Source: Lunularia cruciata (Eukaryota; Streptophyta; Marchantiopsida; Lunulariales; Lunulariaceae). From it: DNA of 64,000 nt. Both the position numbers and the translations under genes were made by a program. Shown piece by piece: positions 23,754-34,620 of the stretch (position 1 is its first letter; each line of letters opens with the position of its first letter). The DNA is taken from assembly GCA_948567375.1 (NCBI GenBank), contig OX419757.1, positions 72,919,836 to 72,983,835 on the forward strand. Direction: 5' to 3'. Below the pieces are notes generated by a model, which was not told the DNA's origin, did not search any database, and was given only the letters and a program-made list of their open reading frames with translations.

Positions 23754-24420
23754 TGTCGTGCGTATATACATCGCTACACAACATACATCGCTGTCAACAT
23801 CATACACTATAAAAGCACAACTCACACATAAGTCATACATAGACTCTAAAGTGCCACAATAATCAGATTGCTTAACACTCTCAACTCAACTCAACTCAAC
23901 TCAGATCAGTACTTGATTTGTCACTCTATAAACTGCCAACAACTGGGCACTGATTACAATCAAGCCACACCCACTCAAGCATAGAGAATCCAGGTGATGC
24001 TCGCCGGCCTCTGTCCACCATAGCCAGGAACTCGAAGGCTCAACATCAGAGAAGTGAGCTCTCTGGAGCTCACTTCGAAAATATACTCCCTGGACTCGAG
24101 CTAGCCCTGAAACCCTAACAGTCCCGCTGACATCACACTCGACGGTGCAAATGGTGCAAAGTGACGGTGGGCCCCACTATGAAGTCAGTACCCCAAACAC
24201 GAAATCTAACTGTCGGAAAGTAGTCCCTGAGAAACTGCTAGAATAACTCTAACAACCATCACTGGAACTCCAATGTCCGAGCATCTAGATGCGGAACTAC
24301 AAATGGTGTGACAACTGTCGTGCGTATATACATCGCTACACATCATACATCGCTGTCAACATCATACACTATAAAAGCACAACTCACACATAAGTCATAC
24401 ATAGACTCTAAAGTGCCACA
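23754..24420 (-). repeat. GyE-2 3' terminal block t-s-t (split direct repeat)
   Basis: Unit t (105 bp) occurs at 23754-23858 and again at 24316-24420, differing at one position. Between them lies unit s (about 23865-24313), whose partner is at the 5' end (38824-39273). The 5' end has no t. The whole element is therefore s-ORFs-t-s-t. A conventional LTR element would have the same complete unit at both ends. Confidence 0.85.
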
Positions 24421-24432
24421 ATCGCCCTCCTA
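24421..24432 (-). other. GyE-2 polypurine-like tract
   Basis: Minus-strand TAGGAGGGCGAT abuts the inner t unit; the older copy has TAGGGGGATGAT in the same place. If it primes plus-strand synthesis, the LTR-like unit would begin with t. Confidence 0.6.
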
Positions 24433-24668
24433 GCTGGCGGTTAGGCCCCTCTAACTCCAGATAGCCATCTACTCTAAGTATATGGTATACCCTCTAATGG
24501 GCAAAGATCAGGAGGCCGGGTGCTATGGAGCCCCATCGTTAGTCGCCTGTCTGCAATCTATACCATATAAAGAATGAACTAGCTATAGGTCAAGTACATC
24601 TGTAACAATATGGAGTTTAGTGACGAAGTTAGTTGAGCTTACGAAGTAGAGAATAAGACAAAATAGCC

Positions 24669-24893
24669 TAGAATATTCTAGAAGCATCTAAGAAGCTTCT
24701 TAGGAAGCTTCCTAACTAGTTAACTTGCGCCCTAAGCAGGTAGCTTCTAGAAGGAAGCTTCTAGAAGCTTCTAACTAGCTTAGCTTGCACGCCAAGTAGG
24801 CGGCTTCTAGAAGGAAGCTTCTTGAGAAGCTTCCTAGTTAACTTGGCTTGCACTCCAAGAAAGCGGCCCAAGGAAGCTTCTTGAGAAGCTTCA
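24669..24893 (+). promoter_or_regulatory. Heat-shock-element cluster in GyB LTR
   Basis: The heat-shock factor site is alternating nGAAn/nTTCn units. At 24671-24685 the LTR has GAATATTCTAGAAGC, a perfect three-unit site. Further GAAGCTTC and TTCTAGAAGGAAGCTTC arrays follow at about 24691-24713, 24745-24772, 24804-24834 and 24873-24892, about 20 bp upstream of the TATA box. This is the layout of a heat-inducible promoter, as known for the copia element ONSEN of Arabidopsis. Repeated in the 3' LTR (29889-30113). Inducibility is inference. Confidence 0.75.
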
Positions 24894-24911
24894 AGGGACT
24901 TGTATGATACC

Positions 24912-24919
24912 TATAAATA
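24912..24919 (+). promoter_or_regulatory. TATA box of GyB-2 5' LTR
   Basis: TATAAATA, about 110 bp before the LTR end and just after the heat-shock-element row. Confidence 0.75.
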
Positions 24920-25024
24920 CCAAGGCCGAAGCTCATGCTAGGCATTCGGAGTTTTCCCTCATTCAAGTGTCCCAATGTGAATTTCTATTCTCCTATTTCT
25001 CTCCTCGGTTTCGGTCTTTTACAT

Positions 25025-25036
25025 TGGTATCAGAGC
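25025..25036 (+). other. GyB-2 primer-binding site (initiator tRNA-Met)
   Basis: TGGTATCAGAGC, the classic complement of plant initiator tRNA-Met, 1 nt after the LTR. Confidence 0.92.
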
Positions 25037-25045
25037 AGGAATGGG

Positions 25046-25261
25046 ATGGATGGAATTTATGGACCACCAAATCCACTTCCGCCAAACCATTGGGACTTTC
25101 ATGTCCAGATATTACCAAAGCATCGTTTCACACAGTTCATCACCTCACGCTTTGGGCAGGATTTTCTACATATGATCACCGTGTCAGAGGAACCCTTGAT
25201 ACTTCCAGTTGTGACTTATGGAGAACGGTGGACGTGTTGTATCTATGTGTTAATCAACTAG
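25046..25261 (+). CDS. GyB-2 leader ORF, 71-residue microprotein
   Basis: Starts MDGIYGPPNPLPPNHWDF just after the primer site and ends 33 nt before gag. In its second half it has RFGQDF, then EEPLILPVVTYG and the tail IYVLIN at the stop. These positions match the GyA leader ORF (TLGEE, DPFVYPVVHYD, LYILYT) and the first GyC leader ORF (HFGAEF, NPMILPVVIYD, IYILL). It is not part of gag. I see no transmembrane segment or zinc motif; the tail is hydrophobic and rich in beta-branched residues. Function unknown; it could be a translational control ORF or a structural accessory. Confidence 0.75.
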   Translation: MDGIYGPPNPLPPNHWDFHVQILPKHRFTQFITSRFGQDFLHMITVSEEPLILPVVTYGERWTCCIYVLIN

Positions 25262-25294
25262 ATAAATTGAGGGTAGTGGATTAGGGTAGTAGCA

Positions 25295-26210
25295 ATGGCC
25301 GCAATACCGGATGTTATCCTTGCAATGCAACAACAAATCGAGCATCTTACTCGATTGTTGGATGAACGAGACCAGCAACGACGAGAACAGATAGACAGAG
25401 CGCCAGTTTGAGATGGAGAAGATCGCATTCGATTTCCGAAACCCAAGGTGTTTGAAGGCAAGAATGTTCCAAGCACAGTGGAAAATTTTGTGTTTGACTG
25501 TGAACGTTACTTTGAAGCCACCAATCTTCAAGACGAGCGGAAACAAATTCTCTTGGCTTCTAGCCAGTTGGATGGCGTGGCAAAACTTTGGTGGCGATTC
25601 CGAGTAGAAAGAGCTGAACGACAAATTGTTACACCAATTTTGACATGGGCAGAATTCAAGGATGCAATACTTGGTCGATTTCAGACTATAAATGCCACCC
25701 GAGCTGCACGAGATAAATTGGCGGAGTTGAGGCAGATTGGTTCGGTGAGAAGCTACATCACACAATTTCAGAATATCATCATGCAAATTCCAGATATCCA
25801 AGAAGGTGAAGTTCTGGATCGATTTGTGCGAGGATTGAAGTCACGAACCAGATTGGAGGTGACCATGCAAGAGCCACAGAACGTAGAAGAAGCCATGCAA
25901 TTGGCTGAGCGTTTTGATTCCTTAGTTGCAACAACTTGGTCTTGACCTCGACCTACACAAAACCTACCCGTACCACGAGTGGAAGAACCGGTACCAATGG
26001 AGATTGATGCTATCCAGTGAAGACCACTTGGCACAGCAGATAGAGAAAGATTACGACAAAATGGAGGTTGCTTTTATTGTCGCTAGTTGGGGCATCGCAT
26101 TGCTGAATGTCCACTCAAGAATGGACAACCTCGACAAGTTGCCCAAGTGGAGGTTGTGGAGCGGAATGATCCGGGAAACGAGGAATCCCAAGAGGAGATT
26201 TTGAGCCGCC
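25295..26210 (+). pseudogene. GyB-2 gag region
   Basis: Starts MAAIPDVILAMQQQIEHLTR, a likely coiled-coil head. A retrotransposon gag capsid segment follows (FVFDCERYFEATN, LDGVAKLWWRF, RFVRGLKSRTRLEV at 25480-25870), then a CCHC zinc-knuckle region near 26065-26120. Not fully open. Confidence 0.85.
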
Positions 26211-26220
26211 TACTGGGAGC

Positions 26221-29200
26221 TTGATTAGTTCCAATGGGATTGAAGGCTCGACCTATGCAAGTTTGCTTCACTTGCAAGGTATGATATCTAATCGGGGTTG
26301 TAGAATTTTGGTTGATTCTGGAAGTTCAGAGAATTGCATGTCTATGCAAGTGGCAAAGGAATTGGGTATTCCTATCAGGCCAGTGATTGGAAGTAGTTTG
26401 ATGATGGCGGATGGTAGAAAGGGTTCTGCATTCCGCACCTTGCATCCTGTTACCTTCAAGATTGGGAAGGAGTATTTGGAGTGTATGAGGTTCGTAGTGG
26501 CACCTCTACATTATGATATCATTCTAGGTCTACCTTGGCTTGAATGTCATAAGGTTCAATTTGATTGGACCCGACACCAAATTCAAGTACAACACCAAGG
26601 TAGGAATTTCCGATTAGGTTGTCTGGCACCTCTGAGTAAGACACCTAAGAATAGTCAGTCCCAAGATGGGAAGTTTGTCGAGAAGGTAGCCATAGAGCGA
26701 ATCTGGAAGGGAGATGAGTCCCAAGATGGGAAGTTTGCCAGGAAGGCAACCATGGAGCAAGCTTGGAAGAGAGATGAGTCCCTAGAAGGGAAGTTTGTGA
26801 ATGAAGCAGCCATAGAGCAAGCTTTGGAGGACGATAAGTCTGTATTCGCGGTGTGGATCAAGCCGATTGCACAAGAACAATCTGAGGAGGGCCAAGTGCC
26901 GCATCAAGCAATGGTTGATCGGATAGTTCAGGAGTTTGCAGATGTGTTTCCGGATGATTTGCCAAAGGGATTACCCTCCGATCGAGGTCTGCCCTTCAAG
27001 ATCGAGTTATTGCCAGGGAGTACTCCAGTGAGTAGACCAATCTATCGGCTCTCACCAAAGGAGTTGGAGGAGTTGCGAACAACACTTACAGAGTTGTTGG
27101 AGAAGGATTTCATACGACATAGTACCTCTCCGTGGGGAGCACCGGTACTATTTGTTCCAAAGAAGGATGGAGGACTTCGTTTCTGTATTGATTACCGTGG
27201 GCTCAATAAGCAAACCGTGAAGAATGCATATCCCTTGCCTCGGATCGATGACCTGCTTGATCAACTAAGTGGAGCACGCTACTTTTCCAAGCTGGATCTT
27301 CGTAGCAGCTATTGGCAAATTCCTATTGAAGGAGAGGACGTGCAAAAGACTGCTTTTCGCACAAGGTATGGACATTTTGAGTGGAGAGTTCTACCTTTTG
27401 GACTCACTAATGCTCCAGCAGTCTTCATGGATCAGATGCATCAAGTGTTGGAGGGACTATTAGATTGGTCCGTGGTGGTGTTCTTAGATGATATCTTAAT
27501 CTATAGCAGGACAGAGGCAGAACATGTGAATCATGTGCGAGAAGTCCTAAGACGACTACGACAGTGGAAATTTTACTGCAAGAAGTCAAAGTGTGCTTTT
27601 TGGCAGAAGGAGGTTACCTTCTTGGGTCATAAGATCTCATCAGAGGGGATCAAGATGGAAGAAGAGAAGATCAAGGCCATTACTGATTGGCCTACCCCAA
27701 AGGATGCTACAGAAGTACGAGCATTCAATGGATTGGCCAGTTTTTACTGACGGTTCATCCACTATTATGCTCACGTAGCTGCACCATTGACTGACCTCTT
27801 GGGAAAGAACTCGAGCTTCCAGTGGACCACCAAGCATGAAGAAGCATTCCAGAAGTTAAAGCATATGGTGTCTTCAAGACCTATTCTTCAACCATATGAT
27901 CCTCAACTACCTTGTGTGGTTGATTTTGATGCTTCTAACTTTGCAATTGGAGCTGTGTTGCAACAAGAATTTCCAGATGGACTACATCCAATTGCCTTTG
28001 TGTCTCGCCAACTAAATACAGCGGAAAGAAATTACTCTGCTTGGGATCAGGAACAACTTGCAATGGTATATGCCACCAAGGTATGGAGGCATTATCTCTT
28101 GGGGAAACAAGTGATCATGCGAACTGATCACAAGCCATTGTTGCAGACCTTACACCTAGAGCACATGAAGAGTCGACATCATCGATGGGAAGAGCAACTC
28201 CAATTGTTCCACATCAAACTTGAGTACAAACCAGGTCGGTTCCATGTCATCCCTGATGCTCTATCACGACAACCTGATTTGAAGTCTCTTCCTCTCATCA
28301 CGGCAGCAATTACAACGGTGTCAATTGATCCCAAGATTCATAACGAGTTTCGGGTAGCCCTACAGCAAGATCCCTTCTTCCAAATGGTACACGGTTGTCT
28401 AACAGCACGCGACAAGGAGTACAACACCTTCTCCTTCAAGGAAGGCCTTTTATTCCATGCAGACCAGATCTATGTTCCAACCAAAGGTGATCTTCGACTT
28501 ATGCGCTTTCAAGAAGCCCATGATTTACCAATAGCTGGTCACATGGGAGTGGACAAGACCTTGGGCACCCTCCAACGCCAATGGTGGTGGCCCAACATGA
28601 CACAAGATGTTCAAGACTTTGTCCGATCATGTGAGAGTTGCCAACGGAACAAAGCCAGCAACCAGAAGCCGAGTGGACTCCTTCAACCACTCGCCATTCC
28701 ATCCGCTCGTTGGGAGCATGTGAGCTTGGATCTCATCACATCCTTGCCAAAGACAAAACAAGGACACACGGCAATTGTGGTGTTTGTGGATAAGCTTAGT
28801 AAGCAAATCCACTTGGCACCAACCTGTGATACCGTGGATGCTCCAACCTTAGCACAAATCTACTTCGACAATGTCTTCAAGCATCATGGGATGCCACGTG
28901 TACTCATCTCCGACCGTGATCCTTGATTTACCGGGAAGTTTTGGCAAGCACTCTTCCAGATACTCGGCACCAAGCTTGCTTTGTCCACGGCCTATCATCC
29001 TCAAACTGATGGACAAACCGAACGCGCCAATCGAACATTGGAGGATATGTTGCGGGCCTTTGTCAATGTCCACCATACCAACTGGGATGAATGTCTTGCA
29101 GCTGCAGAATTTGCCTACAACAATTCCAAACAGGAAAGCACTGGATTTTCTCCCTTCTTTCTCAATTTTGGCCAAGATCCGCTTGTTCCAGATTCTCTTC

Positions 29201-29600
29201 TTGCTCCCCCTCCCTCTCAGGTTCCTCATACTTCTACATTCTTGACCACTATATCCCAATCTCTCCAACAAGCCAAATCTCACCTCCTTGTTGCTCAGAA
29301 TTGCCAAAAACAATATGCAGACCATCATCGTCGTGATCTCACCTTTGAAGTTGGTGATAAAGTCATGCTATCCTCTAGTAACCTCCCTCTCCCACTTGAT
29401 ACCCAAGTTCGTAAACTTGCTCCTAATTGGATAGGACCCTTTGATATCACCCACATTATCTCTCCTGTTGCTTATCGTCTTGCCTTACCTTGTCACATGC
29501 GTATCCATCCTGTCTTTCATATTTCCAAGTTGAAACCCTTTGTTCCTAACCCTTCTTCCTTTTCCTCTCGAGTCCAACCTCCCCTTCTTCCTGTCCCTAT
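26221..29600 (+). pseudogene. GyB-2 pol: protease, reverse transcriptase, RNase H, integrase
   Basis: Protease [10 protein letters not shown] near 26310. Reverse transcriptase about 26990-27740 with [19 protein letters not shown] and the FLDDILIYS box (about 27480). RNase H about 27860-28290 with VDFDASNFAIGAVL and TDHKPL. Integrase with the H-C zinc module (HDLPIAGHMG, SCESCQRN) and core (LISDRDP, TDGQTERANR) at about 28510-29200. A direct GVDKTLGTLQRQWWWPNM stretch is typical of chromoviruses. A few breaks. Confidence 0.92.
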
Positions 29601-29609
29601 CAATGATCA

Positions 29610-29760
29610 TGAGGAGTACGAAGTTGACCGTATCCTTGCGCGTTGCCATATTCAACAAGGCCGTCACCAACATACGGAGTACAAGGTCCTTTGGAAAGGG
29701 TATCCCCTTCATGATGCTACATGGGAACCTCTTTCTCACCTCCAGAATGCACAGATGGCC
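29610..29760 (+). CDS. GyB-2 integrase chromodomain
   Basis: EEYEVDRILARC, then EYKVLWKGYP and ATWEPLSHL: the chromodomain pattern with aromatic cage positions. In chromoviruses this C-terminal module guides insertion to marked chromatin. It is the end of the integrase frame. Confidence 0.9.
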
Positions 29761-29820
29761 ATCAAGGAATTCGAAGCTTCACTGGCGACGAGGACGTCAC
29801 CAACTAGCGGCGGGGGAATA

Positions 29821-30243
29821 TGTAACAATATGGAGTTTAGTGACGAAGTTAGTTGAGCTTACGAAGTAGAGAATAAGACAAAATAGCCTAGAATATTCTA
29901 GAAGCATCTAAGAAGCTTCTTAGGAAGCTTCCTAACTAGTTAACTTGCGCCCTAAGCAGGTAGCTTCTAGAAGGAAGCTTCTAGAAGCTTCTAACTAGCT
30001 TAGCTTGCACGCCAAGTAGGCGGCTTCTAGAAGGAAGCTTCTTGAGAAGCTTCCTAGTTAACTTGGCTTGCACTCCAAGAAAGCGGCCCAAGGAAGCTTC
30101 TTGAGAAGCTTCAAGGGACTTGTATGATACCTATAAATACCAAGGCCGAAGCTCATGCTAGGCATTCGGAGTTTTCCCTCATTCAAGTGTCCCAATGTGA
30201 ATTTCCATTCTCCTATTTCTCTCCTCGGTTTCGGTCTTTTACA
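29821..30243 (+). repeat. GyB-2 3' LTR
   Basis: 423 bp, one difference from the 5' LTR. Preceded by the purine run GGCGGGGGAATA (29809-29820). Confidence 0.96.
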
Positions 30244-30780
30244 ACATCTAGGACATAACCACTGTCCTTGAGGAACCACCGTGAGGGGAGGAGTCATACA
30301 TGCCATATGCCATCCTCTTGAACAACTATCACACACTAACATAGTAGCAGCTCCACCAGAAGAGCCACATAACATACACCTCAAGCCTGCACGTACAAGT
30401 GCCAAGCTTGGGTCCATAGTACCATCAATGTTTGGAAGGTGGCATGGCGCACAATTGCGCACATGATCCTTCCAAACAACACCATCACGTCCTTCTAACA
30501 CAAGGACTCCAGATGGCAAAACCTCGCGCACTCTCAAGATAGTGCGGCATGTAGAAACATCAAGTGTCGTCTGTGCTATCTGCTGTAGATATACATAGTC
30601 ACCTGGATGAAATCGACGGATCGAGGGTCTATAACCTCCTCCTCGAATGGTAGCATAGCGTAAAGTATCTCTATGTTGAGCAATTGCCAAGTTCTCAAAG
30701 GCTATCGGCATCACTCTCCAAAAGATCTCTGCCCGCTGAGAACATGCGCTCATCCATACATCGGGGTCATCCAAGTCCAA
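30244..30780 (-). pseudogene. GyE-2 integrase C-terminal end with PHD finger
   Basis: The integrase end has a small barrel-like stretch (RRFHPGDYVYLQQ...VREVLPSGVLVLEGRDG), then a full PHD finger at 30244-30378: CMLC, CDSC, GWHMAC and QWLCPRC give the C4-H-C3 ligand order. PHD fingers bind methylated or unmodified histone H3 tails. Here it occupies the place of a chromodomain, so a role in target choice is plausible (inference). GyB-2 inserted in its last codons. Confidence 0.85.
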
Positions 30781-30825
30781 AACTACAGTAGCATCTCAAC
30801 GAATGGCTGCAGGTAAATCTGGATC

Positions 30826-32283
30826 TCATCCATAGAGTAGAAAGTATGGAGAGAAGGATGCTAAGGAGGCTTGCCGGCTGAACCGATAGCCCATGGCCAA
30901 CCAAGGTAACTGGAGATCCCAATCTCCCAAGTGCCCTCTCTGCAAACCATACTTTCGCAATCCTCTCTTCACCGTCTGAACCACTCTCTCTGCTAAGCCA
31001 TCTGCCTCAGGGTGATCTCGGGATGTAGTATGATGATCAATCAAAGCCTTGACACACAAGACCTGAAACTCTCCCAAGAACTCTGTACCCTGATCAGTCA
31101 AAACCTCAGCTGGTGCACCAAAATGACTAAGAACTCGATCCAGGAATGAGTAAGCTGTCCCTTCACTAGACTTGTCAGGAAGTGCCACCAACTCAATCCA
31201 CTTGGAGAAGTGCTCCACTATCACCAAAACATACCAATGATGTCTCACATTCAGCGGTAAAGGCCCGGTGAAGTCCAAACTCCAACGGTAACCCAATCCC
31301 ATGATAGGTAATGGATGTAACTGTGGCATAGGAGCATTGAATGATGCTCTAACTCGGTCACAAACCATACATATGGCAACAAACTGTTGTACCTCGGTCT
31401 GCATACCGTGCCACCAATAATGACTCTGGAGTAAGCTATATGTATGCTTTACTCCAAAATGTCCTAGCTCCTCATGAGCATGATGGACCAACTGTGGTCT
31501 CTGTGATGGAAGTGGTACTACTCGCACTCTACCATCCTCCCATACACACAAAAGGTGTCTACCCTCCAATCTGAACTGTCTGGCTCGCTGAAGAACACGG
31601 TCTCTCTCCTTGGCCCCAACTGTGCCACCCACAACACCAGTGCAAAGATAGTCCATCACTAAGACATCATCATGAATGTCTCGTTGAACTGTACCAATAT
31701 CTTCACTCTCTTGATTTGTGACCTCAATAACTCCTCCTGTATGCGCTAAGAGAGATACCACCAAAGTCTCGGCAAATATACACAGAAAGGCCGATGCATG
31801 CCAACCTGGCACCATCTCCTCATCTGTCTCACCATGCCAACGTGCTCCGATCTGATCCTGCTGGCTGGGACATGGGTTTCTACTCAACCCATCTGCATCA
31901 CGGTTCACCACTCCAGGTCTGTGAACAACCGTGAAATCATACTTTTGTAAAATCAGAGCCCATTGTGCAAGCTTCCTTGAAAGCTTGTCGGACTCCATCA
32001 ACCACTTCAGCGGCTGATGATCAGTGATGAGAGTGAAGGGGTTACCAAACAGGTAACATCGGAAATGTGCTACTGCCCAAATTGCTACCAAGCACTCTCC
32101 CTCATATGAACTATACTTCGCCTCCGCTGAATTGTGGGAGCGACTAGCATAGGCCACCACAAACTCCTTCTCCTCATCATCATGCTGGGTGAGTACCGCT
32201 CCAAGCCCCAACATACTCCAATCAGTGTGAACCTGAAATGGTCGTCCCCTGATCGGTCTCCTCAAAATAGGAGTAGATGTCAA
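30826..32283 (-). pseudogene. GyE-2 RNase H and integrase core
   Basis: RNase H with VHTDWSMLGLGAVL, YEGECLVAIWA and TDHQPLKWL. Integrase with zinc module (HHAHEELGHFG, CMVCDRV) and DDE core residues in DFTGPLPL, LTDQGTEFLGEF and HPEADGLAER. This is a regular Ty3/gypsy-type DDE integrase; I see no tyrosine recombinase anywhere in the element. Confidence 0.92.
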
Positions 32284-32297
32284 CCTCTCCTTGAGCT

Positions 32298-33330
32298 CTA
32301 AAAAGTTCTCTCCTGCTCATCTCCCCAACACCACTCCTGTGTAAGCTTGGTCAGCTTCGTCAAGGCCTTAGCAATGGCACTAAATCCTCTAACATAGCGG
32401 CGATAGAAGTTCGCCAACCCAAGGAATGCTCGCACTCTGCTCACATCCGTAGGCCGAGGAATACGTGCAATAGCCTCCACCTTGGTCTGCTGAACACCAA
32501 GTCCTCCGGGGTAGATAGTGTGACCCAAATACTCAACCTGCTCATGGAAGAACCTACACTTCCCAGGATGTAATTTGAGTCCATGAGATCTCAACCTCTC
32601 AAACACCTCCAACAATTGTCTCTCATGCTCCTCCACAGTAGTGCTATAAACCAAAATGTCATCAATATAGCACCGAGCAAAATCCAATCCAGCTAGGATC
32701 CTATCCATGACCCTCTGGAACTCAGTGGGAGCATTCTTCAACCCAAATGGTAAGAACCTCCACTGATATAACACATCCTTGCCGTGAGGATCAATAGCCC
32801 AAAATGTTGTCTTGGACTTATCTTCCTCCCTGATCGGCAATTGATGATATCCCGCTCGAAGATCCAAAGTACTGAAGACCTTTGCATGCCCAATCGCATC
32901 AAAAATCTCCTCCGGTGTAGGCATGGCATACCAATCAGCCATGGTCTATCGGTTGATAGGACGGTAATCTCCACACATCCGCCTATCTGTATAGTTGCCA
33001 TGCATATCCTTCTTGGCTGGCATCACTGTCGCTAATGCATACTCTCCATGTGAAATCTCCACCAAACCAGCCTCAAAAAGGTCACTACTCCGGCTCTGAA
33101 TCAATGTCCTCTCCATCTCACTATATCAATAAGGACGTCAGAAAACTAGTGTGTCACTAGTCAGCTCAATCCGTATATCAGGTCCCTTCAGAGCACCCAA
33201 ATCCTTCATATTGAAGGCAAAACAACTCGTGTGACTCCTCAAGAACCTCCAAACCCTCCGTCTTTCCTCTCCAGTAAGCTTGGGTCCAAGATCTGGCTCC
33301 CAAGTATCCTCTGTAATTGTAGTAGGAGTG
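32298..33330 (-). pseudogene. GyE-2 reverse transcriptase
   Basis: FSTLDLRAGYHQLPI, LPFGLKNAPTEFQRVM, the catalytic box CYIDDILVYS (about 32655-32680) and LGLANFYRRYVRGFS identify a Ty3/gypsy RT. The N-terminal part lies at about 33000-33300. It follows the methyltransferase region directly. Confidence 0.9.
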
Positions 33331-33689
33331 GAAGACGTACTAACTGGCTGCTACATTGGGCCCTTGGGAGCAATAGTGTCATGCTCCCGACCACTAGAGG
33401 TCCCAACTTCTGTGTGAAAAACTCCCTCCACTCTGGCTGCAAGCTCCACATGTCCTCTAGCTGCATCCCATGTGGACCAAGGGTGTAATCCAAGTAGCCC
33501 ACGCTCACCTGGATGGACTCCAAGTAGACCACTCTCCCTAGTAGCTACTGGATGTGTCCCAAGAATACCATGTCCACTCAGTCCATCGCCCCCAACATGT
33601 GCCTGAATCATCTCGATCGACATAGGGCTCACAAGTGTCCAAGTGGTGATGCCTATCAAGCGCATCCTACGCTGCTCTGCCAAGCCAAG

Positions 33690-34620
33690 GCTCACAATCC
33701 AGGTCAAACAGTTTAGGTCCATAGCCTAACCTAACACCTGACGTCTGGATGCCTCTGACACCGTTGGAACAGCGGTAATACCGGTGCAAAAACCCATCGC
33801 CCGCTCTCTCTCATCAGCATTGGGCTCCACCAACTACTATAACTGTGAGTCCCAAACAAGTCCAGGTCCTCCCTCTCAAAAAGCATGAGGGCATGGGAAA
33901 CTCATGAGTGTGGGAAATGCAACTCTAGGCTGTCCAACTAGGTTCACCACTGCCATAGGTGACCTATCAGCCACTACCACTGTTTGAGACTGACGCCCAG
34001 CATCCAAGATATCATCAACAAGAATGTGGTCTAGTCGCTGAATCCCATCATAACTACACTGTAGAACCTCTATGGGTAAAAGGTTCGTCCACCAAAGACA
34101 AAGACGATGAGCACGTGATCCCACTCTGGCTGCATCTAACAATACAGTAGGTCCCATCCATGAATGGACCTGATGTGTACTCGCCACCACTCTAGTGCGA
34201 GAATCACCCATCAAAGGGACGTTCTCCAAAAGGTAAGCTGGAGAAACAGACCGATGAACTTGGAGATGTCGTAATATCCGTAACATCTCCCAAAACACAC
34301 CAAAATGAGGATCCTAAAGACCCAAACCGCGGCCCGCACGTGTATGTCCTTGACATGGCCATCCAAAAATCATGCCCATGTCTCTCTAGGTCATGCACCC
34401 CCAGTAAGGAAATGTCTCCTGGTAAGGCCTTCTGGTAACCTCTGACTGTTAACATCGGTAATAACTCCGGATACCGATAGGCCAAGTGTGCCACATGATG
34501 TAGAGAGACTCGCCTTGCAGTCTCATCTCTCTCTACATACAAGTACCTCTGTACTCGGATACCCGCCTGTAACAGCGCAGCTAGTCCGGTGCTGATCCCA
34601 CCAAACAACTCCAATAGACA
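33690..34620 (-). pseudogene. GyE-2 DNMT3-like C5-cytosine methyltransferase domain
   Basis: Methylates cytosine in DNA in known family members. Motifs in order on the minus strand: motif I LLELFGGISTGL with following RYLYVERDE (34540-34617); motif IV catalytic PCQ at 34350-34358; motif VI LLENVPLMG (about 34208-34230); motif VIII SRAHRLCLWWTNL (about 34080-34118), like DNMT3 AHRARYFWGNL; motif IX/X region with ERERAMGF and RRQVLG (about 33730-33820). The best match by eye is DNMT3. About 600 bp before motif I, back to the protease, encodes a region I do not recognise. The domain is broken in this copy. Confidence 0.85.

Larger units (their letters stand above)
24601..25023 (+). repeat. GyB-2 5' LTR
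   Basis: TGTAACAATA...TTTTACA, 423 bp. Contains the heat-shock-element cluster and TATA box described separately. One difference from the 3' LTR. Confidence 0.96.
24601..30243 (+). mobile_element. GyB-2, very young Ty3/gypsy chromovirus
   Basis: A 5,643-bp element with 423-bp LTRs that differ at a single position, flanked by acatc (24596-24600, 30244-30248). It interrupts the last codons of the PHD-finger region of GyE-2. Order: LTR, initiator-Met primer site, leader microprotein ORF, gag with CCHC knuckle, protease, reverse transcriptase, RNase H, integrase, chromodomain, purine tract, LTR. About four breaks in the coding part, so it is probably dependent on relatives despite its youth. Confidence 0.95.

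Noticed and set aside
23754-24420. The 105-bp t unit as a solo LTR of a tiny element next to GyE
   Set aside because: Same t-s-t order in both GyE copies, and the target duplications lie outside t, so it is part of GyE.
30826-32283. Tyrosine recombinase expected from split repeats
   Set aside because: The region reads as a zinc-module DDE integrase; no R-H-R-Y recombinase pattern was found in GyE.
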